Positions 43,523-53,317 of a stretch of DNA of 64,000 nucleotides are shown piece by piece. A program made the translations under genes and the position numbers. Position 1 is the stretch's first letter, and each line of letters opens with the position of its first letter. Location of the stretch: the NCBI RefSeq assembly GCF_047238125.1, contig NZ_JBDFMH010000001.1, positions 3,038,001 to 3,102,000 on the forward strand. Direction: 5' to 3'. The DNA is from JBDFMH01 sp047238125 (GTDB taxonomy: Bacteria; Pseudomonadota; Alphaproteobacteria; Sphingomonadales; Sphingomonadaceae). A model generated the notes under the pieces. The model saw only the letters and a program-made list of their open reading frames with translations. It had not been told where the DNA came from and did no database searches.

Positions 43523-44661
43523 GCCGTCGTGCGCTGCTGGGTGGGCTGGTCGCCACTCCGCTATGGGCTGTCGCGGCCGCCGATCGCGGCGCGGTGTTCG
43601 ATGCGATCTGGCGAAGGATCGCCCGCGATTATTGGGATCCGGAGTTGAACAGAGTCGATTGGGCGGCGGCGGCCGCGCGGTTCCGTCCGCAGGCGCTGGC
43701 TGCCCCGGACGAGACGGGCTTCTACCGGATCGTCAACCGCATGCTGGCGCTGATCGGCGACAGCCATGTCTATGCGCAGTCGCCGGCGGCGCGCAGCTAT
43801 GACGAACAACGCGAAGACGGCGGTGAGACGGCGGGCTTCGGTATCGCGACGGCCGAGAGCGCCGATGGCTGGCGGATCTTCGCGGTCCGCCCGGGCGGAC
43901 CGGCCGCGCGCGCGGGTGTGGAGATCGGCTGGGTGCTGCTGGCAGTCGGTAGCCGGCCGCCCGATACCGATTGGCATCCGATGCCGGGCGAGGCCGTGAT
44001 CCTGGCGCTGCGGGACGATGACGGCCGCACGCGATCGGTGCGCGTTACCGCCGAGCCCTTGGCGACCGATCCGCCGCGCGCGACGCGCCTGCTGGCGGGC
44101 GGCATCCTGCTGCTTCGGCTCGACGCGTTCGATGATGGCGATGCGCGTTGGATCGGCCGCGAGATCGAAGCCGCCGCGCCCCGCGCCGTGATTCTGGACC
44201 TGCGCGAGAATGGCGGCGGCGGCGCGATCGAGGGCGCGCGCGTGGCAGGCCGGTTCTTCGCTGAAAAACGCACGCTGCTGCGCCGCATCGAGCGCCGACG
44301 ATCGCTGGACGTTCCGATCCTGAGCGCGGGCCGCCGTGCGTGGACCGGGCCGCTGGCGCTGCTGGTCGGTCCGCGCAGCGCCAGTGCGGCGGAGGCGCTG
44401 GCCGCACTGGTCGGAGAGGCCGGGCGGGGGCCGGTGGTGGGCGAGCGTACGGCGGGCGCGCTGACCGGCGCGGTGCGGATCGACCTGCCCGATGGCGGGC
44501 TGCTGTCGATCGCGGAGGCCGACGTCCGCACGCCGGGCGGCAAGCGGATCGAAGGGGTCGGGGTCGTCCCCACCGATCCGATCACGCCTGCGCTGGCCGA
44601 TCTGCGGGCCGGGCGCGATCCGGTGCTGGCGCGGGCGCAAATGCTGCTGTCGGCGGGATAA
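43510..44661 (+). CDS. S41 family peptidase (tail-specific protease-like), second type
   Basis: A 383-aa exported protein with a twin-arginine-like leader (SRRALLGGLVATPLWA). A helical N-terminal region (VFDAIWRRIARDYWDPELN), a PDZ-like segment (FAVRPGGPAARAGVEIGWVLLAVG) and the S41 core follow: Ser in VGPRSASAAEALAAL and then GERTAGALTGAV. The general-base lysine of CtpA is absent, as in the tricorn/IRBP-like branch that uses Ser/His. Overlaps the unknown gene by 13 bases. Confidence 0.84.
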   Translation: MPILSRRALLGGLVATPLWAVAAADRGAVFDAIWRRIARDYWDPELNRVDWAAAAARFRPQALAAPDETGFYRIVNRMLALIGDSHVYAQSPAARSYDEQREDGGETAGFGIATAESADGWRIFAVRPGGPAARAGVEIGWVLLAVGSRPPDTDWHPMPGEAVILALRDDDGRTRSVRVTAEPLATDPPRATRLLAGGILLLRLDAFDDGDARWIGREIEAAAPRAVILDLRENGGGGAIEGARVAGRFFAEKRTLLRRIERRRSLDVPILSAGRRAWTGPLALLVGPRSASAAEALAALVGEAGRGPVVGERTAGALTGAVRIDLPDGGLLSIAEADVRTPGGKRIEGVGVVPTDPITPALADLRAGRDPVLARAQMLLSAG

Positions 44662-44788
44662 GCGCCCGCCCGCCCGCGACTTGCGACCAGCCGAGTCGAT
44701 CGCGGGGATCAGCCGAGTCCGGGCAAGCTGTCCTTCAGGCGCGCCGCTCCATTAAGATTGCCATGGGCATCAGGCACGGGCGGGCGAC

Positions 44789-45916
44789 ATGACAGGGGCA
44801 GGGCGCAGGGCGGCGACGGCCGCCATCTTCGGGGCGGCTTCGCTATTGGTTGGCTGCGTGCCGCCAGCCGTGGAAACGGCCGCTGCGCCGCCGCCGCGGC
44901 CGGCCGCGGTCGCGCCCGTGCGGCGGACCGTGCCGCCAGTGGTGCCGCCTGGCGCCACGCCGCGGCCGCCCTATGATCTGGTGAGCGCGGTCACCGCACT
45001 CGGACGCGGGTTCGATGGCAAGGCCGGCATCGCGGTGCGCGATATCCAGGCTGGCTGGGTGATCTCGTTCAATGGCAACGCCGCCTTCCCGCAACAGAGC
45101 GTGAGCAAGCTCTGGGTGGCGCTGACCTTCATGGATGCAGTCGATCGCGGCGTGCTTTCGCTCGACGATCCGATCCTGGTGCGCCGCGCCGATTTGGCCG
45201 TGTTCCATGCGCCGATCCGCCAGTTCGTGACGGGCGATGGCTATCGCACCACGCTGCGGCGGTTGCTGGAAGGCGCGATGACGCAGAGCGACAATGCCTG
45301 CAACGACATGCTGCTGCGCAAGGTCGGCGGCCCGGATGCGATCCGCGCCTTCCTGGCGCGCAAGGGCCTGTCCGGAATCAGCTTCGGCCCGGGGGAGGGC
45401 AAGCTGCAGGCCCGTATCGCCGGGCTTGACTGGAAACCGGAATGGGCCGGCACCCAGGGCTTCCTCGAAGCGCGGTCGAAGCTCAGCTACGAGGTGCGCG
45501 CGGCGGCGCTGCAGCGTTATCTGGACGATCCCTATGACGGCGCATCGCCCGAAGGCATCACCCATGCGCTGGCGCAGTTGCGCCAGGGTCAATTGCTGAC
45601 GCCGTCTTCGACCGCGCTGCTGACCTCGCTGATGGCCGCCAGCCGCACCGGGCCGCAGCGGATGCGCGCCGGGCTCGGGCCGGATTGGGCGCTGGCCCAC
45701 AAGACCGGCACCGGGCAGGAACTGGGTTCGCTTGCCACCGGCTACAACGATGTCGGCATCCTGACCGCGCCCGATGGCCGCACCTATGCCGTGGCGGTGA
45801 TGATCGCCAATACGCGCCAGTCGATCCCGGTGCGGCAGCGGCTGATGGCGGACGTGGTGCGCGCGGTGGTGCGCAGCGCGCCGGCCACGCGCAGCGGAAC
45901 CTCGCTCGCGCAATAG
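44789..45916 (+). CDS. Class A beta-lactamase-like lipoprotein
   Basis: A 375-aa serine hydrolase. Signal peptide ends in the lipobox LLVGC (C23), then a Pro/Ala linker to about residue 60. Active-site motifs: SVSK (S104, K107), QSDN (S167–N169) and HKTG (305–307). The omega-loop ExxLN motif is seen only as EGKLQ (E203, Q207), and about 35 extra residues lie between SDN and KTG. It could hydrolyse beta-lactams weakly or act on cell wall. Convergent spacing suggests a single-gene unit. Confidence 0.82.
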   Translation: MTGAGRRAATAAIFGAASLLVGCVPPAVETAAAPPPRPAAVAPVRRTVPPVVPPGATPRPPYDLVSAVTALGRGFDGKAGIAVRDIQAGWVISFNGNAAFPQQSVSKLWVALTFMDAVDRGVLSLDDPILVRRADLAVFHAPIRQFVTGDGYRTTLRRLLEGAMTQSDNACNDMLLRKVGGPDAIRAFLARKGLSGISFGPGEGKLQARIAGLDWKPEWAGTQGFLEARSKLSYEVRAAALQRYLDDPYDGASPEGITHALAQLRQGQLLTPSSTALLTSLMAASRTGPQRMRAGLGPDWALAHKTGTGQELGSLATGYNDVGILTAPDGRTYAVAVMIANTRQSIPVRQRLMADVVRAVVRSAPATRSGTSLAQ

Positions 45917-45996
45917 CCAGGCGAGTCGCTTCGCTCTGGACAGCGGCGGTATGGGCTGAAAGGGAAGCCGCGACTGTCAATTCGGGAGGAAGCACG

Positions 45997-46758
45997 ATGG
46001 AATTGAGCGGAATCGGCGCGATCGTCACGGGCGGCGCATCGGGCCTCGGCGGCGCGACTGCTGAGATGCTGGCCAAGGCCGGCGCGAAGGTGACGCTGTT
46101 CGACCTCAACGAAGAGGCCGGCCAGGCCCAGGCGGCCAAGATCGGCGGCCGCTTCGCGAAAGTGAACGTGACTGACGATGCGGAAGTTGCCGCTGCCGTC
46201 GCCGCTGCCGAGGAGGCGCATGGCGTGACCCGCGTGCTGGTGAACTGCGCCGGTATCGCGATCGCGGTGAAGACGGTGGGGCGCGATGCGGTCCCGCATC
46301 CGCTGGATCAGTTCCGCAAGACGATCGAGATCAACCTGATCGGCACCTTCAACGTGATCTCGAAGGTGGCCGCGCGGCTCACCCAGGCCGAACCGATCGG
46401 GGAGGAGCGCGGGGTGATCATCAACACCGCTTCCGTCGCCGCCTATGATGGCCAGATCGGGCAGGCCGCCTATGCCGCATCGAAGGGCGGCGTCGTCGGC
46501 ATGACGTTGGCGGTCGCGCGCGATCTATCGCAGCACGGCATTCGCGTGATGACGATCGCGCCCGGCATCTTCTGGACGCCGATGCTGGCAGGCCTGCCCG
46601 AAGCCGCGCAGGAGTCGCTCGGCAAGCAGGTGCCGTTTCCCAGCCGGCTCGGTCGGCCCGAGGAATATGCCCAGCTCGCCGCCAGCATCCTCGCCAATCC
46701 GATGCTCAACGGCGAAGTCATCCGCCTTGACGGCGCGATCCGGATGGCGCCGCGCTGA
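45997..46758 (+). CDS. SDR family 3-hydroxyacyl-CoA dehydrogenase-like
   Basis: A 253-aa short-chain dehydrogenase of the HSD17B10/FadB2-like branch. Cofactor motif TGGASGLGGATA, NCAGIA, and catalytic Ser in NTASVAAYDG with YAASKGG (YxxxK). FDLNEE after beta-2 favours NAD. GGGAGGA provides the ribosome-binding site. Probably acts in fatty-acid or branched-chain degradation, in keeping with the fadJ-type gene in this window. Confidence 0.88.
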   Translation: MELSGIGAIVTGGASGLGGATAEMLAKAGAKVTLFDLNEEAGQAQAAKIGGRFAKVNVTDDAEVAAAVAAAEEAHGVTRVLVNCAGIAIAVKTVGRDAVPHPLDQFRKTIEINLIGTFNVISKVAARLTQAEPIGEERGVIINTASVAAYDGQIGQAAYAASKGGVVGMTLAVARDLSQHGIRVMTIAPGIFWTPMLAGLPEAAQESLGKQVPFPSRLGRPEEYAQLAASILANPMLNGEVIRLDGAIRMAPR

Positions 46759-46779
46759 TCGAACGCCGTGGGTGCCGCG

Positions 46780-48600
46780 TCAGACGGTGACGTGGCACCC
46801 CGGCGCCCGCGCTAGCGCACGGACCAGTGCGGCCGAAAGCTGCTCCGCAGTGAATGGCTTCGACAGCACGGCAAGATCCGGCAGGCCGCCTTCCACTTCG
46901 GCAAAGCCCGTGATCAGCAGGATCGGCAGTTGCGGCCAGCGATCCGCCACGTCGCGCGCGAGATCGATTCCCGATCGTTCCGGCATCGCGAAATCGGTGA
47001 TCAACAGGTCGAATGCAGCGTCCGTCTCTAGGATCTGCAGTGCGCGGTTCGCGCTGCGCGATTCGACGATGGTATGGCCGCTGCCACCCAGCTGATCTGC
47101 CAGCATCGCCGCAACTCCAGGGTCATCCTCGACCAGCAGGATCCGCTGCGGGGCCATCGGTGCCACGTTGTCGTCACCCGCCGCCGCAGTGAGCGTGTCA
47201 GCGGTTAGTGGCAGTAGCAGAGTCACCCTGGTGCCGGCGCCTGGCGTGCTTGCGATCACGACATCGCCGCCAAGCGCGCGTGTCATCGATCGCGCCATCG
47301 GCAGGCCGAGACCAGTGCCTTCGCCACGCGGCTTGGTGGTAAAAAACGGTTCGAACACGCGCGCCTGCAGCGCGGCATCCATGCCGACGCCGGTGTCGAT
47401 CACGCTGATCGCCACGAACGGGCCGTCGCCGAGTTCGGCCGGCACCTCGCTGCCATCGGCGATGCGGGTCTGGATGCGGATCTCGCCGCCATCGGGCATC
47501 GCATCGCGGGCATTGATGCACAGATTGACGATTGCCAGTTCGAGCTGGCCCGGATCGCAGCGCACGGCGCCGACCGTATCGCTTGCCTCAATCCGCAGCG
47601 TCACCCGGCCCGCCATCGCGCGGACGATCAGCTCCTCGATCCCGCGCAGCGCTTCGGCCGGATCGAACGTTTCGGCGGCCAGGTCGCGCTGGCGGGTGAA
47701 GGCGAGCAGACGGCGGCTGACCGTACTGCCGCGGGTCGCCGCCTCGCGGGCATTGGCCAGGTAACGCTCTAGCCGCACCGGATCGTCACGGCGGGCCATT
47801 GCCAGTTCCAGATTGCCCAGGATCACGGCGAGCAGATTATTAAAATCATGCGCGATGCCGCCCGCCAGCGTGCCCAGCGCCTGCAGCTTTTCGGCCTGGT
47901 GCATGCGCTGCTCGGCGATGCGACGGTCGGTCTCGTCGATCTCGATACGCAGCAGATGGCGCGCATCGGGCTTGTCACCGAACGGGATGCGGCGGATGCG
48001 CGTCCAGCGATCGCCCCCGGTGCCCGGCCAATGGCATTCCTCTTCGCTGTAGCGGCCTTCCGCCAGCGCCTCCTCGTCCGCGGCGTCGATCGGATCGCCA
48101 GGCAAAGGGCACGTGGCGAGCGCGTTTGCCCGCAGCGTCCGATGGGCACGATCAACCAGTGCGATGCCGAGCGGGGAGCGTTCGGCCAGCGCCGCGAAGG
48201 CGGCGCGCTCGAAGGCCACCGCCGCACGCAGCCCATGCCGTTCGGCCGCAGCGGCCACCATCGCGCGAAGGCTCCCGGCCTCCCACGGCTTGTGCGCATA
48301 GCCGGAGATCGCCCCGTCGTTGACTGCCGAGATCACTGCCGAAAGATCGGCATAGCCGGTCAGCAGGATCGCCTCGGTCGGCAGGATCGCGCGGGCACGG
48401 GCCAGGAACTGATTGCCCGGCAGCTCGGGCATGCGCTGGTCGGAGATGATGACCGCGATATCGGGATGGGCCGCGACCAGATCGAGCGCTTCCAGCGGCG
48501 AGGTGGACGCCAATATGTCGTAATCGTCCTCGAACAGATCCCTGAGCGCCACCAGGATCTCGGCTTCGTCATCGACGATCAGGATGCGCGGGCGCGTCAT
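46780..48600 (-). CDS. Hybrid histidine kinase REC–PAS-like–HisKA–HATPase–REC
   Basis: A 606-aa cytoplasmic kinase, last gene of the chemosensory operon. An N-terminal receiver (D54 in ISDQRMPELPG) is followed by a short PAS-like segment (about 130–220), the H-box GGIAHDFNNLLAVI (H251), N-box VNLCINARDAMPDGG, G-boxes DTGVGMD and GEGTGLGLPM, and a C-terminal receiver with D536 in LITDFAMPERSG. No membrane segment, so it must be driven by phosphotransfer or partner contact. Overlaps the preceding kinase gene by 4 bases. Confidence 0.9.
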   Translation of the reverse strand: MTRPRILIVDDEAEILVALRDLFEDDYDILASTSPLEALDLVAAHPDIAVIISDQRMPELPGNQFLARARAILPTEAILLTGYADLSAVISAVNDGAISGYAHKPWEAGSLRAMVAAAAERHGLRAAVAFERAAFAALAERSPLGIALVDRAHRTLRANALATCPLPGDPIDAADEEALAEGRYSEEECHWPGTGGDRWTRIRRIPFGDKPDARHLLRIEIDETDRRIAEQRMHQAEKLQALGTLAGGIAHDFNNLLAVILGNLELAMARRDDPVRLERYLANAREAATRGSTVSRRLLAFTRQRDLAAETFDPAEALRGIEELIVRAMAGRVTLRIEASDTVGAVRCDPGQLELAIVNLCINARDAMPDGGEIRIQTRIADGSEVPAELGDGPFVAISVIDTGVGMDAALQARVFEPFFTTKPRGEGTGLGLPMARSMTRALGGDVVIASTPGAGTRVTLLLPLTADTLTAAAGDDNVAPMAPQRILLVEDDPGVAAMLADQLGGSGHTIVESRSANRALQILETDAAFDLLITDFAMPERSGIDLARDVADRWPQLPILLITGFAEVEGGLPDLAVLSKPFTAEQLSAALVRALARAPGCHVTV

Positions 48601-50246
48601 GTCGCGGGCACCGGGATGGCGAGCGTGAAACGGGCGCCGCCGCCGGGCGCTTCATCCACCATGATCTCGCCGCCATGCGCGCGCACTATGCCATACGCGA
48701 TTGCCAGCCCCAGACCGGTGCCCGATCCGACATCCTTGGTCGTGAAGAATGGTTCGAAGATGCGCGCGCGCTGATCCTCTGGCACGCCCGGGCCGTTGTC
48801 GGCGATGCTCATGCGATAGGTTTGGCCGTCGCTGGTGGTGGTGATCGTGATCCGCCCGTGATCGGCTGGCACGGCATCGGCGGCGTTGGACAGGATATTC
48901 ATGACCACCTGGTTGATGAGCGCAGCCGAACAAACCAGCTCGGGGGGCGCACGATAGTCGCGTTCGATCGATATGCCGACCGCCATTTTCGGTCCGAGCA
49001 AGGTGAGTACGGCTTCGATCGCTTCTGGAATGTCGATCCGGCTCGATTCGCCGTCATCAAGCCGCGAGAAGCGGCGGAGCTTGACCACAAGATCCTGGAT
49101 CCGCGCCAGGCCGTTGCGGATCGCGCCGAGCCGATCCACCGCCTTGGCGATGGCAGCCGAGCGATCGGCCTCGTCCGCGGTCGCCGCACGTTTGACGGCG
49201 CGCTCGACCGTGTCCTGATGCGCCAGGATGAAGGCGAGCGGATTGTTGATCTCGTGCGCGATGCCTGCGACCAGCTCGCCAAGCGAGGCCATCTTGGCGG
49301 CCTGCACCAGTTGCCCCTGGGTTTCGCGCAGCCGGGCATTGGCGTCTTCCAGCCCGCGGTTGGCGGCGGCCAGCGCTTCCGCCACCTCGGCCTGCGCGCG
49401 CGCCTGCGCCAGCGCGATCCCGCGTTCATGCTCGCGTGCCGCCTCGCGCGCCTCATCGTCGCGCGCAGCCTTGCGGCGGATGGTGGCGCGCACGCGGACG
49501 AGCAGCATCTCGCGATCGCTGTCGCGCGAGATCACGTCGTCCGCGCCTGCCGCCAGACCGGCGCTGACGCCGCGATTCGATCCGTCCCCCGCCAGCCCGA
49601 CGATCTCGAACCCCGCGCCCAGGCCTGCACGCAGCGCATCGAGCGCAGTGATCAGCGCGCAATCGCCGACATCGATCGCCAGTACGCAATCGATCGCATC
49701 GGGCAGTAGCGACGCCGCCTCGTCCACCGATGCTGCGCGGGCGACGCTATGGCCTTCGGTCGCCAGCAGATCGCCCAGTTCGGCGCGGTCCACGTCGCTG
49801 CCGCCGACCAGCAGCAGCCGCGCGGGGCGAAACTCGGGGCCGCCGCTCGGTTCTGTCGGATCGGGCCGGCGCTGCCGGAGCAGTGCGCGCAGTCGCGGCA
49901 CCAGCAGGTCCGCGCCACCCTGCTTGGGCACATAGGCATTGGCACCGCTGTCCAGCCCGTGGCGTTCGAGATCGGTCGCCGAATCGCCGGTCAGCATCAG
50001 GATCGGCAGCGTGCGGGTGCGGACCGCCTGTCGAACCAGGCGGACCAGTTCGTCGCCGTTCATGCCGGGCAGCCGGTAATCGACCACCATCAGGTCGGGC
50101 AGCCGTTCGTTCAGCCGGTCAAGCGCTTCCTCGGCGCTGCGCGACCGATCGACGGTGAAGCCCTGCGGTTCGATCGTGCGGCGGAAATGCAGGGCCTGCG
50201 TATCCGAATCCTCGACCAGCAGCAGCCGGGGCACGGGCGCGGTCAT
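48597..50246 (-). CDS. Receiver-first histidine kinase (REC–REC-like–coiled coil–HisKA–HATPase)
   Basis: A 549-aa cytoplasmic kinase. The first receiver has D56 in MVVDYRLPGMNG. A second receiver-like domain (about 142–258) keeps D192 but has weakened surroundings. A coiled coil (262–320) leads to the H-box GIAHEINNPLAFI (H331), N-box MNILSNAADAVP and GTGLGLAI. It overlaps cheB by 4 bases at one end and the second kinase by 4 at the other. Probably receives phosphate from CheA and starts a phosphorelay. Confidence 0.88.
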   Translation of the reverse strand: MTAPVPRLLLVEDSDTQALHFRRTIEPQGFTVDRSRSAEEALDRLNERLPDLMVVDYRLPGMNGDELVRLVRQAVRTRTLPILMLTGDSATDLERHGLDSGANAYVPKQGGADLLVPRLRALLRQRRPDPTEPSGGPEFRPARLLLVGGSDVDRAELGDLLATEGHSVARAASVDEAASLLPDAIDCVLAIDVGDCALITALDALRAGLGAGFEIVGLAGDGSNRGVSAGLAAGADDVISRDSDREMLLVRVRATIRRKAARDDEAREAAREHERGIALAQARAQAEVAEALAAANRGLEDANARLRETQGQLVQAAKMASLGELVAGIAHEINNPLAFILAHQDTVERAVKRAATADEADRSAAIAKAVDRLGAIRNGLARIQDLVVKLRRFSRLDDGESSRIDIPEAIEAVLTLLGPKMAVGISIERDYRAPPELVCSAALINQVVMNILSNAADAVPADHGRITITTTSDGQTYRMSIADNGPGVPEDQRARIFEPFFTTKDVGSGTGLGLAIAYGIVRAHGGEIMVDEAPGGGARFTLAIPVPAT

Positions 50247-51283
50247 GGCGTGCCGCCGATCGCGCGAAGCAGCTGCGGACCGATCTGCCCGAGCGGGATC
50301 GCGACGGCACCGGCGCGGGCGGCAGCGGCCGGCATGCCGTTGACGATCGCGGTGCTGCCATGCTCGGCGATCGCGCTGCCGCCGGCCTCGACCAGCTTGC
50401 GGACCCCGGATGCCCCATCCTCGCCCATGCCGGTCAGGATCACGGCCAGCGCCGCCCCGTCCAGCGCGTCGGCCGCCGATTCGATCAGCACGCTGGCGGC
50501 CGGGCGCTGGCCGCCGACCGGCGCGTCCGCGCCGATCGCGATGCGGCCGCCGCGATCCACCTTCAGATGGCGATCGCCCGGCGCGACATGGATCGTGCCG
50601 GCCAGCGGCACCGCGCCCTGTTCGGCAAGGACCACGCGCTGCGGCACGACCGTATCCAGCCAGTTGGCAAACCCAGCCATGAAGCTTGGCCCCATATGCT
50701 GGACGAGCAGCACCGGCAGCGACAGGTCGGCCGGCAGGCTCGAGAACAGCGCGGCCAGCGCCTGGGGCCCGCCAGTGGATGCCGCGCACAGGATCAGCTT
50801 GGGCGCCACTGCGGGACGGCGGCTAACGGCAGCCGCGGTGCGCGGGCGGATGCGGTGGCGCACCACCGCGACCTGGCTCATGATAGCCAGTTGGGTGCAG
50901 ATTTCCCGCGCCACCCGCGGATGGGCGGGATCGCCGATCCCCGGCGGCTTTTCGACCGCGGACAGCGCGCCCGCGCTCAACGCCGCCATCGCGGTCGATG
51001 TCTCGCTGCGATCGATGCTGGCGGAGATGACGACGATGGGGGTCGGCCGATCCGCCATGATCTGGCGTGTCGCCTGCAATCCATCCATGCCCGGCAAGCG
51101 GATATCCATCGAGATGACGTCGGGCTTCACGCTTGGCAGCGCGGCGATCGCATCCTCGGCATTGGCGAGAGCCGCAACCACCGCCAGCCGCGGATCGGCC
51201 TCGATGATGTGGGTCAACAGCGTGCGGACGACAGCCGAATCTTCCACGATCATCACGCGGACCGGCTTTGCGGACGAGGCCAT
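50243..51283 (-). CDS. cheB: Chemotaxis protein-glutamate methylesterase CheB
   Basis: A 346-aa methylesterase/deamidase of chemoreceptors. A receiver (D60 in ISMDIRLPGMDG) controls the C-terminal esterase domain with Ser in CAASTGGPQAL, His in LLVQHMGPSF and Asp in LTGMGEDGASG. Equivalent in place to WspF/FrzG. It follows cheA by 5 bases. Confidence 0.93.
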   Translation of the reverse strand: MASSAKPVRVMIVEDSAVVRTLLTHIIEADPRLAVVAALANAEDAIAALPSVKPDVISMDIRLPGMDGLQATRQIMADRPTPIVVISASIDRSETSTAMAALSAGALSAVEKPPGIGDPAHPRVAREICTQLAIMSQVAVVRHRIRPRTAAAVSRRPAVAPKLILCAASTGGPQALAALFSSLPADLSLPVLLVQHMGPSFMAGFANWLDTVVPQRVVLAEQGAVPLAGTIHVAPGDRHLKVDRGGRIAIGADAPVGGQRPAASVLIESAADALDGAALAVILTGMGEDGASGVRKLVEAGGSAIAEHGSTAIVNGMPAAAARAGAVAIPLGQIGPQLLRAIGGTP

Positions 51284-51288
51284 CGGGT

Positions 51289-53307
51289 TCAGATCAGCTG
51301 CTGCACGATGGCGATCAGTTCACCCTGATCGAACGCCTGCTTGGTCACATAAGCGCTGGCGCCCAGGTCGAGGCCGCGCTGGATATCATCGGGGCTGTTG
51401 CGCGAGGTCATCATGACGACCGGAAGCGCGCCGAGCGCAGGATCGTTCCGAATGGCGGACAGCAGGCCAAACCCATCCATCCGCGGCATTTCCACATCGG
51501 CCACGACCAGATCGACCAGTTCGATGCCCGCGCGCAGCCGTTCCAGCCCGGCAAGCCCGTCCACTGCCACCAGCACGCGATAGCCCTGCGCCTCCAGGAT
51601 GCTTTTCTCGAGCGTACGCGTCGTGATCGAGTCGTCCACGACCAGGATCGTCCGCTGCCGTGGTGCGATCTCCGCGACCGGCTGGATGCGACTGGCCGGC
51701 AGCGCGTGCCGCCGCGCCAGCAGCACATCGGTGCCCAGCACCAGCGATGCGCGGCCATCGATCAGCGCGGTGCCATAGACCAGAGGCGCATCGACCGCGA
51801 TCGCCGTCGGATCGCCAACCAGCAGCGCGCGCACTTCGCGCAGCCGATCGACCGCGATCAGCACGCGTTCGGATCCGCTTTCGACCAACGCCGCCTGGAT
51901 CAGCGCATCGGGCGCTTCGGCGGCGGGCAGGCCCAGCAGGTCGGTCAGCAGCAGCAGTGGAACGGCGGCGCCGTCGATCACGACCACCGGCGTGCCTTCG
52001 ACCAGCTCGATCTCGGTCGCCGCGATGCGCAGCAGCCGCACGATGCTGTCAGCGGGCAGCGCATAGTCGCCGCCGCCCGCCTCGACCAGCAGCAGCGTCT
52101 GCCGAGACAAGGCGAGCGGCACCGACAATCGCACCATCGTGCCGCCGCCGGGCCGTTCGCCGATCTCGATCTGGCCGTGAAGCCGCCGCAGCGCTTCCGC
52201 CACCACCGAAAGGCCGACGCCACGGCCTGAAACCTCGTCGATCGTGGCGGCGGTCGAGAAGCCCTGCTCAAACAGGAAACGACGCAGCTGCACGGGATCG
52301 GCACGCTGCCCAGGCGCCAAGAGCCCGGCGGCGCGCGCCCGATCCGCGATTCGCCGATAATCGAGCCCGCCGCCATCGTCCGTGATCGTCAGCGACAGGC
52401 GTCCGCGGCCGGCACGGGCCGTGATCCGCACCTCCCCGGTTTGCGCTTTGCCGGCATCCGCGCGGGCGGCGAAGGGTTCGATGCCGTGGCTGACCGCGTT
52501 GCGCAGCAGATGCAGGATCGGCTCGCGCAATCCGTGCAGCACACGGCGATCCGCCTCGCCATCGGTCGCCTCGATCGCCAGCGTCGCAGCCTTGCCCTGG
52601 CTGCCCGCCAGATCGCGCACCATGCGTTCATAGCCATCGAACAGCGTTGCGATCGGCAGCAGCATGATCCGCTCGGCATCGCGCTCCAGCGCCTCGCCCG
52701 CCCGCTCCAGCGATGCAGCAAGCCGCGCCTGATCGCGGGCCTGGCGACCGGTCTCGATCCCCGCGCGCACCAGCCGGCGCGCAGTCTCGCCGGCGCCTTC
52801 GCGCTCCGCCAGCGCGGCCAGCGATGCCAATTCGGCGGAAAGCGCCGCCAGCCCATCGGCCAGCCCGCCCTGATCCTGGGCCTGCATGCCAAGTTCGACC
52901 AGCGAGCGGGAGAGCGCCTCGACATGGGTGGCAGATACGCGCAGCCGTTCCTCCCCGCGCGGGGAGGCGGGCTCCTGCGCCTGTTCGGGGGTGGCGCCGC
53001 GCAGGCTGGCGCTGTCCTCCATGCCGTCGGCCAGAGCGCGCAACCGGGCGGTGGTCGGCGGATCGAGCCCGGCTTCGCCCTGCTCGATCGCCAGCAGCAG
53101 CGTTTCCGCTTCGTGTGCGATCGCTTCGGTCTCGGCCAGCTCGACTGCGCGCGCGGCCCCCTTCAGGCTGTGCGCGCGGCGGCTGACTTCGCGCAGGTCG
53201 ATCGCGCGGCCGGCGTCGGCGTCGGCCAGCGCCGCACGGATCGCCGCGAGATGCTCGGCCAGTTCGGCCGCGAAGGCCGCTTCGAGTTCGGCGCGCAGAT
53301 CGTCCAT
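51289..53307 (-). CDS. cheA: Hybrid CheA histidine kinase with C-terminal receiver
   Basis: A 672-aa CheA-REC protein, as in WspE and FrzE. HPt at the N-terminus (H46 in RRAHSLKGAARAV), a short linker with no obvious P2 docking domain, dimerisation helices, ATPase (LRNAVSHGIEPF, DDGGGLDYRRIADRA, GRGVGLSVV), a CheW-like coupling domain (about 410–540) and a receiver (D604 in VVADVEMPRMDG). The built-in receiver may be a phosphate sink or relay. The second output is probably the two downstream kinases. Confidence 0.93.
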   Translation of the reverse strand: MDDLRAELEAAFAAELAEHLAAIRAALADADAGRAIDLREVSRRAHSLKGAARAVELAETEAIAHEAETLLLAIEQGEAGLDPPTTARLRALADGMEDSASLRGATPEQAQEPASPRGEERLRVSATHVEALSRSLVELGMQAQDQGGLADGLAALSAELASLAALAEREGAGETARRLVRAGIETGRQARDQARLAASLERAGEALERDAERIMLLPIATLFDGYERMVRDLAGSQGKAATLAIEATDGEADRRVLHGLREPILHLLRNAVSHGIEPFAARADAGKAQTGEVRITARAGRGRLSLTITDDGGGLDYRRIADRARAAGLLAPGQRADPVQLRRFLFEQGFSTAATIDEVSGRGVGLSVVAEALRRLHGQIEIGERPGGGTMVRLSVPLALSRQTLLLVEAGGGDYALPADSIVRLLRIAATEIELVEGTPVVVIDGAAVPLLLLTDLLGLPAAEAPDALIQAALVESGSERVLIAVDRLREVRALLVGDPTAIAVDAPLVYGTALIDGRASLVLGTDVLLARRHALPASRIQPVAEIAPRQRTILVVDDSITTRTLEKSILEAQGYRVLVAVDGLAGLERLRAGIELVDLVVADVEMPRMDGFGLLSAIRNDPALGALPVVMMTSRNSPDDIQRGLDLGASAYVTKQAFDQGELIAIVQQLI

Positions 53308-53317
53308 CGGGCCGCGA

